The notes: generated by a model not told the origin, from the sequence alone. Shown: positions 13,960 through 22,565, numbered from the stretch's first letter. The stretch: DNA of 24,069 nucleotides from Baffinella frigidus (GCA_026770585.1 MU646567.1:15218-39286); one strand, 5' to 3'. Program-made: numbers and translations.

Positions 13960-14450
13960 CTGACCCCAATCTGGGTCGACCCACCGACCCAGATGGGCTG
14001 ACCCAAAACCGACCCAAATCACCGACCCGAGCTGGGTCACGTTGGGTCTGGGTCACCTGTTTTCCAGCCGCCCTTGGGTCGACCCAGTGACGCAAGGTCG
14101 ACCCACTGGGTCGGCCCAGGGCGGTCGACCCAGGGTTCGACCCAGTCGGCTGACCCAGGGTGTTCGACCCAGGTGGGCTGACCCATGTGGGGTGACCCAA
14201 GCTCAATTGGACCCCCCCCCCCCGGCAAAAGTTGACAAAATGGCTCCAACGCCCGGGTCGACCCAGCCCGGGTCGACCCAGGTGGGTCGACCCCGTGGGC
14301 CGACCCACCGGGGGTCGACGGTAGGTCGGCCCACGGGTCGCCCTTGGGTCGGCCCATGAGGGTCGACCCACGTGGGTCTGGGTCACCCCAAATCTGACCT
14401 GCCTTTCGTATTTACCTTGGGTCGACCCCGGAAACTGGGTCGACCTTGGT
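13960..14450. repeat. GGGTCGACCCA-type palindromic satellite
   Basis: Dozens of GGGTCGACCC, GTGGGTCGACCC, GGCCGACCCA and TGGGTCTGGGTCAC steps. Each unit is a short palindrome. The Pro/Arg/Gly-rich frames on both strands are translations of it. The right half is part of the duplicated block below. Confidence 0.9.
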
Positions 14451-14590
14451 GCTTGGTGGTGCTTGGTGCTTTTATTTACACTCACATCGAAGGCCACAGC
14501 CCACCTCACTCTTGAGGAGTTGGGCGTAATCTACGGGTGAGTTCCCCGATCCTGCCCATTTAGGCTCGATCGAGCCCCCTGGTCCTTTAG
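14212..14590. repeat. About 380-bp duplicated block, copy 1
   Basis: From the C-run before CCGGCAAAAGTTGACAAAAT to CCCCCTGGTCCTTTAG. Copy 2 is at 17709-18088. I count only a handful of differences (for example CGTATTTAC/CGTGTTTAC, TTTAGGCTCG/TTTATTAGGCTCG). Confidence 0.93.
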
Positions 14591-14900
14591 AACGATATTT
14601 GCGAGAAGACCGACCAAAAGGCGCCGGTGGGAGTAGATATATGATGGCCCCAGCGCCCTTTTTCATAGGCAATGAAAAAATATATGGCGGCCCCGGCTCG
14701 AAAATTTTTGGGCCTTTAGAGTGCTTACCCCCCCGGAGAATGGAGCTGGCGAATTTTCTGGGCCGAAAAAAATGCCAAAATTTCCCGAGAAAAACGAGGT
14801 TCCCGAGTGGTGCATCTTTAAATTTTTCACCGACCCCCCACCAAACCCTCCCAGGCGCTGTACCTCGCTCAGAACACAAAAAACGCTATGTCAGCATTTG
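14591..14900. repeat. Low-copy DNA with a repeat shared with 15637-15735
   Basis: 14723-14830 (GGAGAATGGAGCTGGCGAAT, GGTTCCCGAGTGGTGCA) matches 15637-15735. Frames on both strands are open, but neither gives a convincing protein and changes between copies do not favour one frame. Rest unassigned. Confidence 0.6.
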
Positions 14901-15295
14901 AAACCCGATGGTAGAATGACATCCTTCTGTGTTCGAAGCAGTTGCCTAAAATCATCCGAACAGGCAACGATTCGAGCAAATCTCTGTCGTAAACTCGAAG
15001 ATTTGTACCAAGCATGTCGTTTAGTAAATGTGTCCGGAATTATTTAACATCACCGAAAAACGTAATATTTGACCACTCCTATTTCCCGAACCAAAATAGC
15101 TGGCATACTTTTGAAAATGGCTTAGGACAGCTGGATTCACGTTCTTCAAAACGGTGTAAGGGATTCACCCCGCAAAAGTTGACAGTTAAGGAGTTATTTA
15201 GCTCCAAAAAGTAGTACGGTGACACCTTACACCCTTCCTACCCTTTAGCCGGATTCTGCTGCGATCCTGTGTGCAGGGGGGCTTGATGCGATCCG
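14901..15295. other. Low-copy spacer
   Basis: A/T-richer than its surroundings. GGTGTAAGGGATTCACC (15153-15169) and GGTGACACCTTACACC (15218-15233) form an imperfect inverted repeat. No gene supported. Confidence 0.4.
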
Positions 15296-15386
15296 GAAGG
15301 AAGCAGGGCTTTTCTACAGAACCAGTTCCAGTGTCCGCCGATGTTGGGAGCTCAAGAACCTAAAGGACCTAATGGACCTATGGGGT
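15296..15386 (+). mobile_element. Retroelement-like family R, copy 4
   Basis: GGCTTTTCTACAGAACCAG, GATGTTGGGAG, then AACCTAAAGGACCTAATGGA. Short, with a degenerate tail. Confidence 0.6.
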
Positions 15387-15399
15387 ACCTCGATCATAA

Positions 15400-15610
15400 G
15401 GAACAGGGAATCTGAAAACGCCCGCCTTCCGTTCCTCAATTAATAAGGAAATCCGTGGAAACGCCTGCCCTCCTTTCCTTAATTATTAAGAAACTCACGA
15501 AAAACGCTCACCTTGTTTCTTAATCCTCTGCCCATTAAGGCCACACCTGTTTTCTGTGGACCTTAATTATTTCAGGTCCGCACACACCCGTTTTTGCGGA
15601 CCTTTATACA
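15400..15610. repeat. Hairpin array, block 1
   Basis: Repeats of AACGCCCGCCTTCCGTTCCT followed by CAATTAATAAGGAA (self-complementary TTCCTTAAT.ATTAAGGAA) and of GGTCCGCACACACCCGTTTTTGCGGACC-type hairpins (7-bp stem). Confidence 0.75.
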
Positions 15611-15636
15611 GCAAAACAAATCTGGCCCGTCATCGC

Positions 15637-15735
15637 TTACCCCCTCGGAGAATGGAGCTGGTGAATTTTCGGGTCGAAAAAATGTCAACATTTCCCAGCA
15701 AAAACTGGGTTCCAAAGTGGTGCAAGTTGAAAATT
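15637..15735. repeat. Second copy of the 14723-14830 repeat
   Basis: GGAGAATGGAGCTGGTGAAT onward, somewhat diverged. Confidence 0.8.
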
Positions 15736-15814
15736 GCAACTACACATACAGTGTACATGTAACCCCCACACAACCTTGTGACCAAATTCCAAAATAATCG
15801 GGAATCGTACATGT

Positions 15815-16200
15815 ACTGAATTTAAGGTCCGCACACACCCGTTTTTCGCGGACCCTACTGAATTTAAGGTCCACATTTAAGGTCCGCAGAATCGTTTTCT
15901 GTGGACCTTAAATATTTAAGGCCCGCGCACACCCGTTTCTGGGTAAGGTCCGCACACTGACTGACTCAAAATGGTGTGACCTTACCTCGAGTAAGCCCTG
16001 TAAGCAATCTATAGGTTATTGTTTTTCGTGGTTCGTGAGAAAACGCCCGCCTTCCGTTCCTTGTTTATTAAGAAACCCAGTAAAAACGCCCGCCTTCCGT
16101 TCCTCAATTATTAAGGAACTCAGTGAGAACGCCAGCCTTCCGTTCCTTAATCGTTAAGGAACCCGCCCCCCCAAAACGCCCTGTTCCTTATGTGGACCGT
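15815..16200. repeat. Hairpin array, block 2
   Basis: GGTCCGC...GCGGACC or GTGGACC hairpins at 15826-15855 and 15879-15906, with a decayed one near 15920. Then three AACGCC(C/A)GCCTTCCGTTCCT units at 16042, 16085 and 16129, each followed by a TTAAGGAAC palindrome half. Confidence 0.75.
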
Positions 16201-16299
16201 TACTTATACTAGAGGTACCCCTGTACACGCTAGAATCGCCAGCCCACGCCGACAAGGCCTATCCCTTGCAGGGGCACCTCGCTCATAAGAACGCCCCCC

Positions 16300-16385
16300 C
16301 CCCCAGAACCATCGGGGCGCCCTCGGAGCACCTTGGGGCAGGGTGGGGCACCCTCGGGGCACCTTGGAGCACCCTGGTGGGGTCC
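16300..16385. repeat. GGGGCACCTTGG minisatellite
   Basis: CCTCGGGGCACCTTGG and variants repeated about four times. Confidence 0.75.
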
Positions 16386-16387
16386 TA

Positions 16388-16604
16388 GCGGGGACAGGTG
16401 ATAAGCCTTCTCTGGCCTTGGCTGTCAAGGCGCTAAGGGCCGGCGCTTCGGGTTCAGGGTTTGGGGTTTCGTGTTTGGGGTTTAGGCACCCCTACAATAG
16501 GTTGTGGCCCCGCCCGGGGCGCCGGGCGGCTGCGCCCCCCGGGCGCGCCCCGGACGGGGACAGGTGATAAGCCTTGTCTGGCCTTGGCTGTCAAGGCGCT
16601 GATC
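16388..16604. repeat. 51-bp direct repeat around a GC-rich insert
   Basis: GGGGACAGGTGATAAGCCTT..GGCGCT occurs at 16391 and 16556. Between them lie a short TTTGGGG block and a very GC-rich stretch (16507-16556). Confidence 0.85.
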
Positions 16605-16644
16605 GGGGACACGGCGCTCATCGGGGACCGCCCGCCTCTGACCT

Positions 16645-16750
16645 TCTCTAAGGCATTGTCCAAAGCCGTGTCCAAGGCTTTATCTAAGACCCTAGTGGAC
16701 CCTGGGAAAAGACCCGCGTTTAAAGCCTTGTCCAAGGCCTTGTTTGAGGC
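16645..16750. repeat. Degenerate CCTTGTCCAAGG minisatellite
   Basis: AAGGC.TTGTCCAARGC units repeated six or seven times. The plus frame reads repeated SKAL, the minus frame DKAL. CCTTGTCCAAGG is nearly palindromic. Confidence 0.75.
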
Positions 16751-17463
16751 CTCAGAAGAAGACCCCGCGGCGTGCGCTGCGCGAAACGCCCCACGCTTGT
16801 CGGTTTCGAAGTCCTTCGGCGGCTCCTCGAAGGAGACCCTCGATGCCGGGCGAAGGTCGGTGGAGGACCGGCGAAGGGGTGCGCCTTGCCGTGTCTTACG
16901 CCTGGCGAGCTGTCAAACCTCCTCGGTTCGTTGGCCTCAAGTGAGCCGTGGCGTGCGGATGTTGACTCGGGAGACGCTGTCCGCGGTGAGCTGAAGGGGC
17001 TTTGGCGGCTTTGGCGGCTCGTGACACGGTAAGGGGGGGGGGGCGCGGCGTGGTCGTGCGGTTGATTGGCGGTCTCCAGCGCATGGCGGAAGTGGGTGAA
17101 AAGGGGATCGTCCGCTGCGCCGAATCTTTTCTCCACGTCCTCCGCCGACTCCCATTCGCCTTCGTTCACCGAGGACAGGCACTCGCTGGCCGAGATGGAG
17201 GAGCGTCGGCTCTGGGGCTGATGAGGCGCCTCCGCGAAAGGCAGGTGCGTGACGCGGTCGCGCAGGTCGCCGGCGGGCTCCCCTTCGGTGCAGTCGCTGG
17301 CGGGCTTGATGGACTGCAGCGCGAGGCGCATTTTGGCGTAAAAGACCTCATCACTTGCCCCGAACTTCTGCATGTACCGAGGCCCCCGAGCAGCCGCCGC
17401 CTTCTCGAGCGCCTCCAGCTCCGCCAAGAGGGAGAAGTATGCCATCCCATCCGTTGTTTTCAT
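16720..17463 (-). CDS. Hypothetical protein exon with duplicated motif
   Basis: ATG at 17463. Residues 1-135 look like real protein: an N-terminal acidic helix (LLAELEALEKAAAARGP), then QKFGASDEVFYAKMRLALQ (32-50), and a second, diverged copy EKRFGAADDPLFTHFRHALE (111-130). F-G-A-x-D-(2)-F-(3)-R-x-A-L is shared. The two are joined by a Ser-rich linker with RRSSIS. From about residue 135 a poly-Pro run and Arg/Ser-rich sequence begin (plus strand about 17050 and below), and the frame ends in the minisatellite at 16645-16750. The real exon probably ends earlier; no strong GT donor stands out (TACC|GTGTCA at about 17034 is possible). Family not recognised. Confidence 0.5.
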   Translation of the reverse strand: MKTTDGMAYFSLLAELEALEKAAAARGPRYMQKFGASDEVFYAKMRLALQSIKPASDCTEGEPAGDLRDRVTHLPFAEAPHQPQSRRSSISASECLSSVNEGEWESAEDVEKRFGAADDPLFTHFRHALETANQPHDHAAPPPPYRVTSRQSRQSPFSSPRTASPESTSARHGSLEANEPRRFDSSPGVRHGKAHPFAGPPPTFARHRGSPSRSRRRTSKPTSVGRFAQRTPRGLLLRPQTRPWTRL

Positions 17464-17543
17464 TCGTTTTTCGCGTCGCGTTAAGGCCTTAACAGGTCAA
17501 AGGGAAGTTTTACACCCCTCGGTCGCGCCTTCGTTTTGATTTT

Positions 17544-17565
17544 GCGACCCATACCTATGGGTCGC
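17544..17565. repeat. Perfect 10-bp stem palindrome
   Basis: GCGACCCATA-CC-TATGGGTCGC, about 80 bp upstream of the ATG at 17463 on the minus strand. It could be a regulatory palindrome or another small hairpin insertion. Confidence 0.75.
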
Positions 17566-17587
17566 ATCATGGATAATGGGATGGTAA

Positions 17588-17660
17588 TTTGTGTAGTAAA
17601 ATAGGCATTTTTACCACACGAATGTAGTAAAATAGGTGTTTTTACTACATCAGGTTTTTG
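17588..17660. repeat. Tandem GTAGTAAAA...TTTTACTAC hairpins
   Basis: Two 32-bp units, each self-complementary (GTAGTAAAATAGGTGTTTTT then ACTAC). The stem resembles the ACTACAC core of MITE family F. Confidence 0.75.
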
Positions 17661-17708
17661 GGGGTGCTGTGTTGTTTTACCACGGACGCCCTCGCTCACC
17701 ACCGATAG

Positions 17709-18088
17709 TGGCCCCCCCCGGCAAAAGTTGACAAAATGGCTCCAACGCCCGGGTCGACCCAGCCCGGGTCGACCCAGGTGGGTCGACCCCGTGGGCCGAC
17801 CCACCGGGGGTCGACGGTAGGTCGGCCCACGGGTCGCCCTTGGGTCGGCCCATGAGGGTCGACCCACGTGGGTCTGGGTCACCCCAAATCTGACCTGCCT
17901 TTCGTGTTTACCTTGGGTCGACCCCGGAAACTGGGTCGACCTTGGTGCTTGGTGTGCTTGGTGCTTCTATTTACACTCACATCGAAGGCCACAGCCCACC
18001 TCACTCTTGAGGAGTTGGGCGTAATCTACGGGTGAGTTCCCCGATCCTGCCCATTTATTAGGCTCGATCGAGCCCCCTGGTCCTTTAG
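17709..18088. repeat. About 380-bp duplicated block, copy 2
   Basis: Matches 14212-14590 at an offset of about 3,496 bp. It ends with two GGTCCTTTA units (the family-R tail motif, inverted), where copy 1 has one. DNA on either side differs. Confidence 0.93.
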
Positions 18089-18179
18089 GTCCTTTAGGTG
18101 TGGGTCGACCCACATTTGGTGGTCGCAAATGTGGTCGACCCCACATTTGGGTCGACCCACACGGGTCAGCCCCCCGGAT
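18089..18179. repeat. GGGTCGACCCACA steps
   Basis: Short GGGTCGACCC palindromes again, ending at the large element. Confidence 0.8.
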
Positions 18180-20527
18180 TTAATCGCGGCGAGTATTCAT
18201 GATGAATACGATTTCGGGGAGCACCGACAATTCTGGTAGAGGGGGGCGGGGTGAGCTCCCGGGTGCCTCGCGCAGCGATGGGTGGCGGAAACGCTGAACT
18301 AGCTTCGCGGTGCACCGCCTATGGGTCGGGTCGGGACCGGAATGAGTCGGCACAGGAGCGTGCGCGCCGCGCAGCCGCCGAACTCGGTGCAAAGCTGAAT
18401 CCTCAGACCCCGGTCCCCAACACGGGGCGCAGCCTGCAAAGCCTTCTGACCTTGGAGTGGGAACACATGCGAGAACGGATTGGCCGAGGCTGGCACCGTC
18501 CTCGTGCGGCACCGGTGTCCGGGAAGGGTTTCCATGCGGGGAACCCTTGGAGTCGCTGGACGCAAATCGTTGAAAGATTCGCCAGCTTGGGGAGGCTGGT
18601 GCAGGAAGCGCGGGTTCCAGAGTCATGGCAACCCAGTGAAGCTCCATCTCAGCCCACAGCCCCCCCCTGCGTGGATTCTGGCGGCCAAGCCCGCCGGGGG
18701 TGTTGTGTAGGCGGCTGAAGCCGCAGCTGCGTGCACGCAGCTCCTAAACCCTTCTCTGGGAACAGGAGAACGAAGGGCTGGGCTGGTTCATCGGCTGGTG
18801 GCGCTTTGCCGCGCAGGCCCAGCGCTCGCAGGTACATTGAGGCGCCCGCCCAGCCGCTGTGTGCGTGGTTCGGGCGAGGGTTCTGCGTTCTGGGTGGTAT
18901 GTGTGTATGCTCGGGGGGCTGCATGGGGGGGCACGACTTGGGGGGCCTGGCAGCCCTCAGGGGCAGGACGCCGGTGCGGTTTGATTCACAGGTAGGAGGA
19001 ACGATCCATTCAGAGCACCGTGTGGGATGGCGGCCCCATCGGAGGCGATTTCGGGGTGCTGCGTTGTGGAGATGCAACGGAAATCGCCTGGAAATGCAAA
19101 CAGAGCACAGTGAATCGAGGCGTCCATGGGTGGCTACCGGGGGTGCACTGCGCTCACAATTGGCGCTCGCACGCAGGGGGGCAGTATGAAGCAGGGTGTC
19201 ACTTTTATTTGAGGTGCTCAAGCGGGAAATCTCGCGGTAGAGGTGTTCTCGAGTGCGTATCATCTTGAGCGTGGCAAATGAAAAAGAGGTCAGCAGACGC
19301 GCGAATCAACTCTTGGCTGTCCAGAATTTCCCCCTCCGAGCCCGCACACGTTATTTTGGTGAACGCCTGTGAAGATGGAGAGGTGCTGCGCACGGACAGT
19401 TGCATTTGTGCTGCAAACGCGTGATCAAAATCACTTGATGGGGGTACCCTTTCGACACAAATTATACAGTTCCGTCCAAGATTCAGCCCTGACAGTCGCG
19501 GTATTCTGTGAGGATCGTATTTCACGCTCGACCGAATTAATGGAGTGTTTATCCGGAGTTTTTGTTGTCCCACGCAGCCAGGAGTTGGTGCAGAGCGCCC
19601 CACGGGCAGTGAGGGGGCCGCGAGGGGAGATCCACCACTCCTGCCAGATTTCCAGCCTACCGACCAGATAAAAGTGACACGCTGCTGCGTACTGACCCAT
19701 ATCATGATGTTACCCGGTCTGAGCATGCTGCACCACGTGTATTCACACCGTGGACGCATCTATTCCGTGATATCTTGTGCATTCCCAGGCAATTTGCGTT
19801 GCGTTCTGGCACCAGGCAGCGCGCTCCGACCTTCTCAGGGCCCGAGAAACGCTCGCAGCGCGCGCATACATACATCCGATCAAGAGACAAGTGTCTACAG
19901 CATCACATCCAGCGTGACTAGGAGAAACCCGAGCCAGAACCGAGTGGTTTTGGCCGGTTCCCAGCAGATGAGCCCCCCAGCAGCGCAGCTCCTCGAAATC
20001 GCCTCCGCTGAGGCCGCCATCCCGCACGGGACTCAACTTGGGTCGTGCCATGCACCTGGGCTCCACACCGCAATTGTTCCACGCCCCTGCGGGACGGTAG
20101 AGCCCCAAAGCCGTGCCCCGAAACCATCTTTCAACGATTTGCGTCCAGCGACTCGAAGGTTTCCCCGCATGGAAACCCTTCCGGGACACCGGGACCGCAC
20201 GGGGAGGTGGCCAGACTCAGCCAATCCGCTCTCACACCAGCGCCCACTCAAAGGGCAGGAGGCTTTGCAGGCTGTGCCCCGTGGTGGGGACCGGGTCTGA
20301 GGATTCAGGTGTGCACCTGGTTCGGGGGCTGCGCGGCGCGCACGCTGCTGTGCCGACCCAGTCCGGTCCCAGCCCGACAGCTAGGGAGAGCGCCGCGAAG
20401 CTAGTGCGGCGTTTCCGCCCCCCATCTCTGCGCACGGCACCCAAGAGCCCCCCCCGCCCCCCTCCCTACCAAAATTGTCGGGCTCCCCGAAATCGTATTC
20501 ATGATGAATACTACTCCGGATGAGATT
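18180..20527. mobile_element. Element family D, 2.35-kb fold-back copy
   Basis: The left end TTTAATCGCGGCGAGTATTC and right end CCGGATGAGATT with GTATTCATGATGAATAC palindromes match the 166-bp element at 4632-4797. The first about 410 bp (18182-18594) and last about 410 bp (20115-20527) are inverted copies. Pairing continues inward in diverged form: 19022-19070 with 19965-20032, 19080-19135 with 19745-19800, and 19180-19210 with 19665-19695. The left arm carries about 350 bp (18580-18930) absent from the right. The loop is about 19340-19540. Frames of up to 155 codons occur in the arms but none shows a transposase-like pattern to me, so I call it non-autonomous. Confidence 0.85.
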
Positions 20528-20593
20528 CGGCCGATCGGAAATAACCGAAAACCACAAAGGACCTCGCCGGGAAATCCCCACCCCTGCTTCAAT

Positions 20594-21142
20594 ATGGGTC
20601 TCAAGGGCGCGCTCGGCAGCTTATCCCGCGTGGCGGTGCCCTGGATATTCGCCCTTACGATTGTCGCGCTCGCAGTGCGCACCGATGAGGTCAAGCGCGC
20701 GACGACGCGCTTGGTTCTGTTTGCCCCTCCGTCCGAAGCTGAGAGCGCCGAGAAGCTGCTGCCGCCCACCCCGCGTTCGCTCTCCCAAGCTTTCGCGCTT
20801 GGTGAGATCTCGTCCGCCTGCGTCGGTGCCGGGGCGTTCCGGGGAGCGTTCTGCCCCGTTGCTTCGCTGAGCGCCGCCAAAAAACTCTTGGGGCGCGACG
20901 TCACGACATCCCAGCTGCTCGGGATGGGTCAGTACCTGGAGCTCGTAGACAGCGGCAAAAGCATTTCTGATCGCATGATGGGGATTTTCTCCTTCGTCAA
21001 CATCATCTGGTCCGCCCCGCATCGCCGCATCCCACCTCCCCGTTTACCCCGCGCCGCCGCCGCCTCTTCTGCTGCGAACCGCCCTCGAAGAAAACCTCAG
21101 AACATTCGGGCGGAGCGTCCAGGGAAGGGGGATCGCGCGTAG
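20594..21142 (+). CDS. Hypothetical membrane protein, N-terminal exon
   Basis: ATG at 20594 lies 67 bp after the family-D element; the open frame itself begins inside the element. Residues 1-12 are short and basic, then VAVPWIFALTIVALAV (13-28) is a single hydrophobic segment, either signal anchor or signal peptide. A Ser/Pro/Leu-rich region follows, then LGEISSACVGAGAFRGAFC and LVDSGKSISDRMMGIFSFVN (about 117-136). After NIIW (21008-21010) the sequence turns into Pro/Arg/Ala-rich frame, so the exon probably ends at TG|GTCCGC (21010). IFSFVNIIW may be the start of a second membrane segment completed in a later exon that I could not find. Probably an isolated 5' exon or truncated gene. Family not recognised. 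Confidence 0.5.
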   Translation: MGLKGALGSLSRVAVPWIFALTIVALAVRTDEVKRATTRLVLFAPPSEAESAEKLLPPTPRSLSQAFALGEISSACVGAGAFRGAFCPVASLSAAKKLLGRDVTTSQLLGMGQYLELVDSGKSISDRMMGIFSFVNIIWSAPHRRIPPPRLPRAAAASSAANRPRRKPQNIRAERPGKGDRA

Positions 21143-21227
21143 CAGGGCCGTGTCTGTCGTGAGACTTGCCCCAGCGCCCCGCGATGCCACCACCAGCCCC
21201 GATGCCTGGAAGTTAGGGTTGTGATCC
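21143..21227. other. Spacer
   Basis: Nothing recognisable. Confidence 0.4.
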
Positions 21228-21320
21228 CTCAAGTGGCCATAGGATGAATATTCGCCCTAACTCGCCCTAGGCAGGTCCTAGGGCCCTACGGTAGGGCGTA
21301 TGCGCCTACTGGCCACTTAC
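21228..21320. mobile_element. Palindromic element family L
   Basis: Arms AAGTGGCCATAGGATGAATA / TATGCGCCTACTGGCCACTT with CGCCCTA...TAGGGCG inside and CCCTACGGTAGGG at the right. A half copy is at 1122-1180. Confidence 0.75.
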
Positions 21321-21327
21321 GGGATAT

Positions 21328-21402
21328 CGGCTGGGAGTAGACAACTTATCGGAGTTATCGGCACTTATCGGCCTCCCAGCCGATAACTGCCGATAACTCC
21401 TC
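21328..21402. repeat. Two overlapping, competing hairpins
   Basis: GGAGTTATCGGCACTTATCGG (21353-) pairs with CCGATAACTGCCGATAACTCC (to about 21402). ATCGGCTGGGAG (21327-) pairs with CTCCCAGCCGAT (21383-). The right-hand partners overlap, so only one stem can form at a time. Confidence 0.75.
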
Positions 21403-21461
21403 TCCTCACAATTCCAAACAATTTCAAATGACTGGCCCTGGGACCCTCACGAATTGCTGAC

Positions 21462-21548
21462 GGGAGATACCGATGAGATCTCATCGGTTTAGCTGAAAAT
21501 TACCACAGCAACCGACCCGTTTATAAGCTGCTACGGGTTGCTGGTGGC
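21462..21548. mobile_element. MITE family I, half copy
   Basis: GACGGGAGATACCGATGAGA to CTACGGGTTGCTGGTGG, matching the right half of 9663-9867. The hairpin TGAGATCTCA replaces AGAGATCTCT, a compensatory pair of changes. Confidence 0.8.
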
Positions 21549-21580
21549 CAGCGCCCCCAGCTGCGACGCCAGCCCCCGAT

Positions 21581-21945
21581 GGCTGGAGCACTGACGGACG
21601 ATTCCGCATGCCACAGGTTCGCGTCGATCATCGGCATTCTCGTGACAATCGTTCCATGTCCCTAGGGCCTCCTACCGTAGGGTCGTACAAATAAATATGA
21701 TAAAAAAATCAATTCCCGGATCTTGCAAGGACCCGGTAAAAGCTGCTACGGGTCGCTGGTGGGACGCCATCCTTGCAAGATCCGGGAATGATTTATCATT
21801 ATTATTTATTTATTCGTACGACCCTACGGTAGGAGGCCCCAGGGACATTTCCCGATTGTCACGAGAATGCCGATGGCTGGAGCCCTCACGATTGATTCCG
21901 CACCCCAAAACAGGTTCGCGTCGATCATCGGCATTCTCGTGACGA
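21581..21945. mobile_element. Palindrome of about 105-bp arms inside a direct repeat
   Basis: The arms 21629-21732 and 21767-21875 are complementary (CATCGGCATTCTCGTGACAA, CCTACCGTAGGGTCGTAC, TCCCGGATCTTGCAAGGA) around a 34-nt loop that resembles family-I ends (AGCTGCTACGGGTCGCTGG). Outside, GGCTGGAGCACTGACGGACG..TCATCGGCATTCTCGTGAC (21581-21645) is directly repeated at 21875-21943. Confidence 0.85.
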
Positions 21946-22013
21946 TCGGGCCGGTCCTTTCCAAGACGGTGGGCACCCTCCTTTCCAGAACCCATTTGGC
22001 TGAACCCTGCCGC

Positions 22014-22330
22014 CTCACCCCCAACCCCTAAGCCCTGAACCCTAAACCTCCAACCCCTAAGCCCTGCACACTCAACTCAACCCTAAACTCTAACCCTAAA
22101 CCCTGCACCCTACACCCTAAACTATAAACCCTAAAACCTAAACCATAAAACCTAGACCCTAAACCCCAAACCCTAAACCCCAAACCCCAAACCCCAAACC
22201 CCAAACCTCAAACCCCAACCCCCACACCTCACACCCCACACCCAACCCCCCAAACCCAAAACCCCAAACCCCAAACCCTAGCCCCTCAACCCCAAACCTT
22301 GCACCCTACGCCCTAAACCCTGATTCCTAA
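22014..22330 (-). repeat. CCCTAAA / CCCCAAA variant array
   Basis: About 300 bp of heptamers. CCCTAAA and CCTGCAC appear first, a long run of CCCCAAA/CCCCAAC in the middle. Confidence 0.9.
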
Positions 22331-22406
22331 CCCCCACACCGTAAAGCAGGTGGGGCCTCTACTGGCATGGTTGTGCATGGCAACCTGGCAAAAGGTCGCG
22401 CACCCC

Positions 22407-22565
22407 TTGCTTTCTGCTTTCTGCTTTCTGCTTTCTGCTTTCGGTTTTCTGCTTTTCTGCTTTCGGGTTTCAGGCTTCGGGTTTCGGGTTTCGGGCTTCG
22501 GGTTTCGGGTTTCTGGTTTCTGGTTTCGGGTTTCGGGTGTCGATTTCCGGGTTTCGGGTCTCGGG
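22407..22565 (+). repeat. (CTTTCTG)n to (TTTCGGG)n array
   Basis: Starts as CTTTCTG units and grades into TTTCGGG units. It is 7-bp periodic throughout, so two sequence variants share one array. Confidence 0.9.

Noticed and set aside
14130-14160. GGTTCGACCC as a tRNA or SINE B-box
   Set aside because: It is one unit of the GGGTCGACCC array; no A-box or cloverleaf around it.
13847-14509. Long overlapping frames rich in Gly, Pro, Arg on both strands
   Set aside because: All six frames stay open because the GGGTCGACCC unit lacks stops; no protein-like region.
14472-14901. Minus 135-codon and plus 100-codon frames
   Set aside because: The related repeat at 15637-15735 breaks the frames, and composition is not convincing.
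16461-16994. 177-codon plus-strand frame with repeated SKAL
   Set aside because: The SKAL part is a 12-15-bp minisatellite and the rest is antisense to the more protein-like minus-strand exon.
18251-20523. Frames of 130-250 codons within the fold-back element
   Set aside because: Several overlap on both strands in GC-rich DNA, the two arms do not keep the same frame, and no transposase or other domain pattern is visible.
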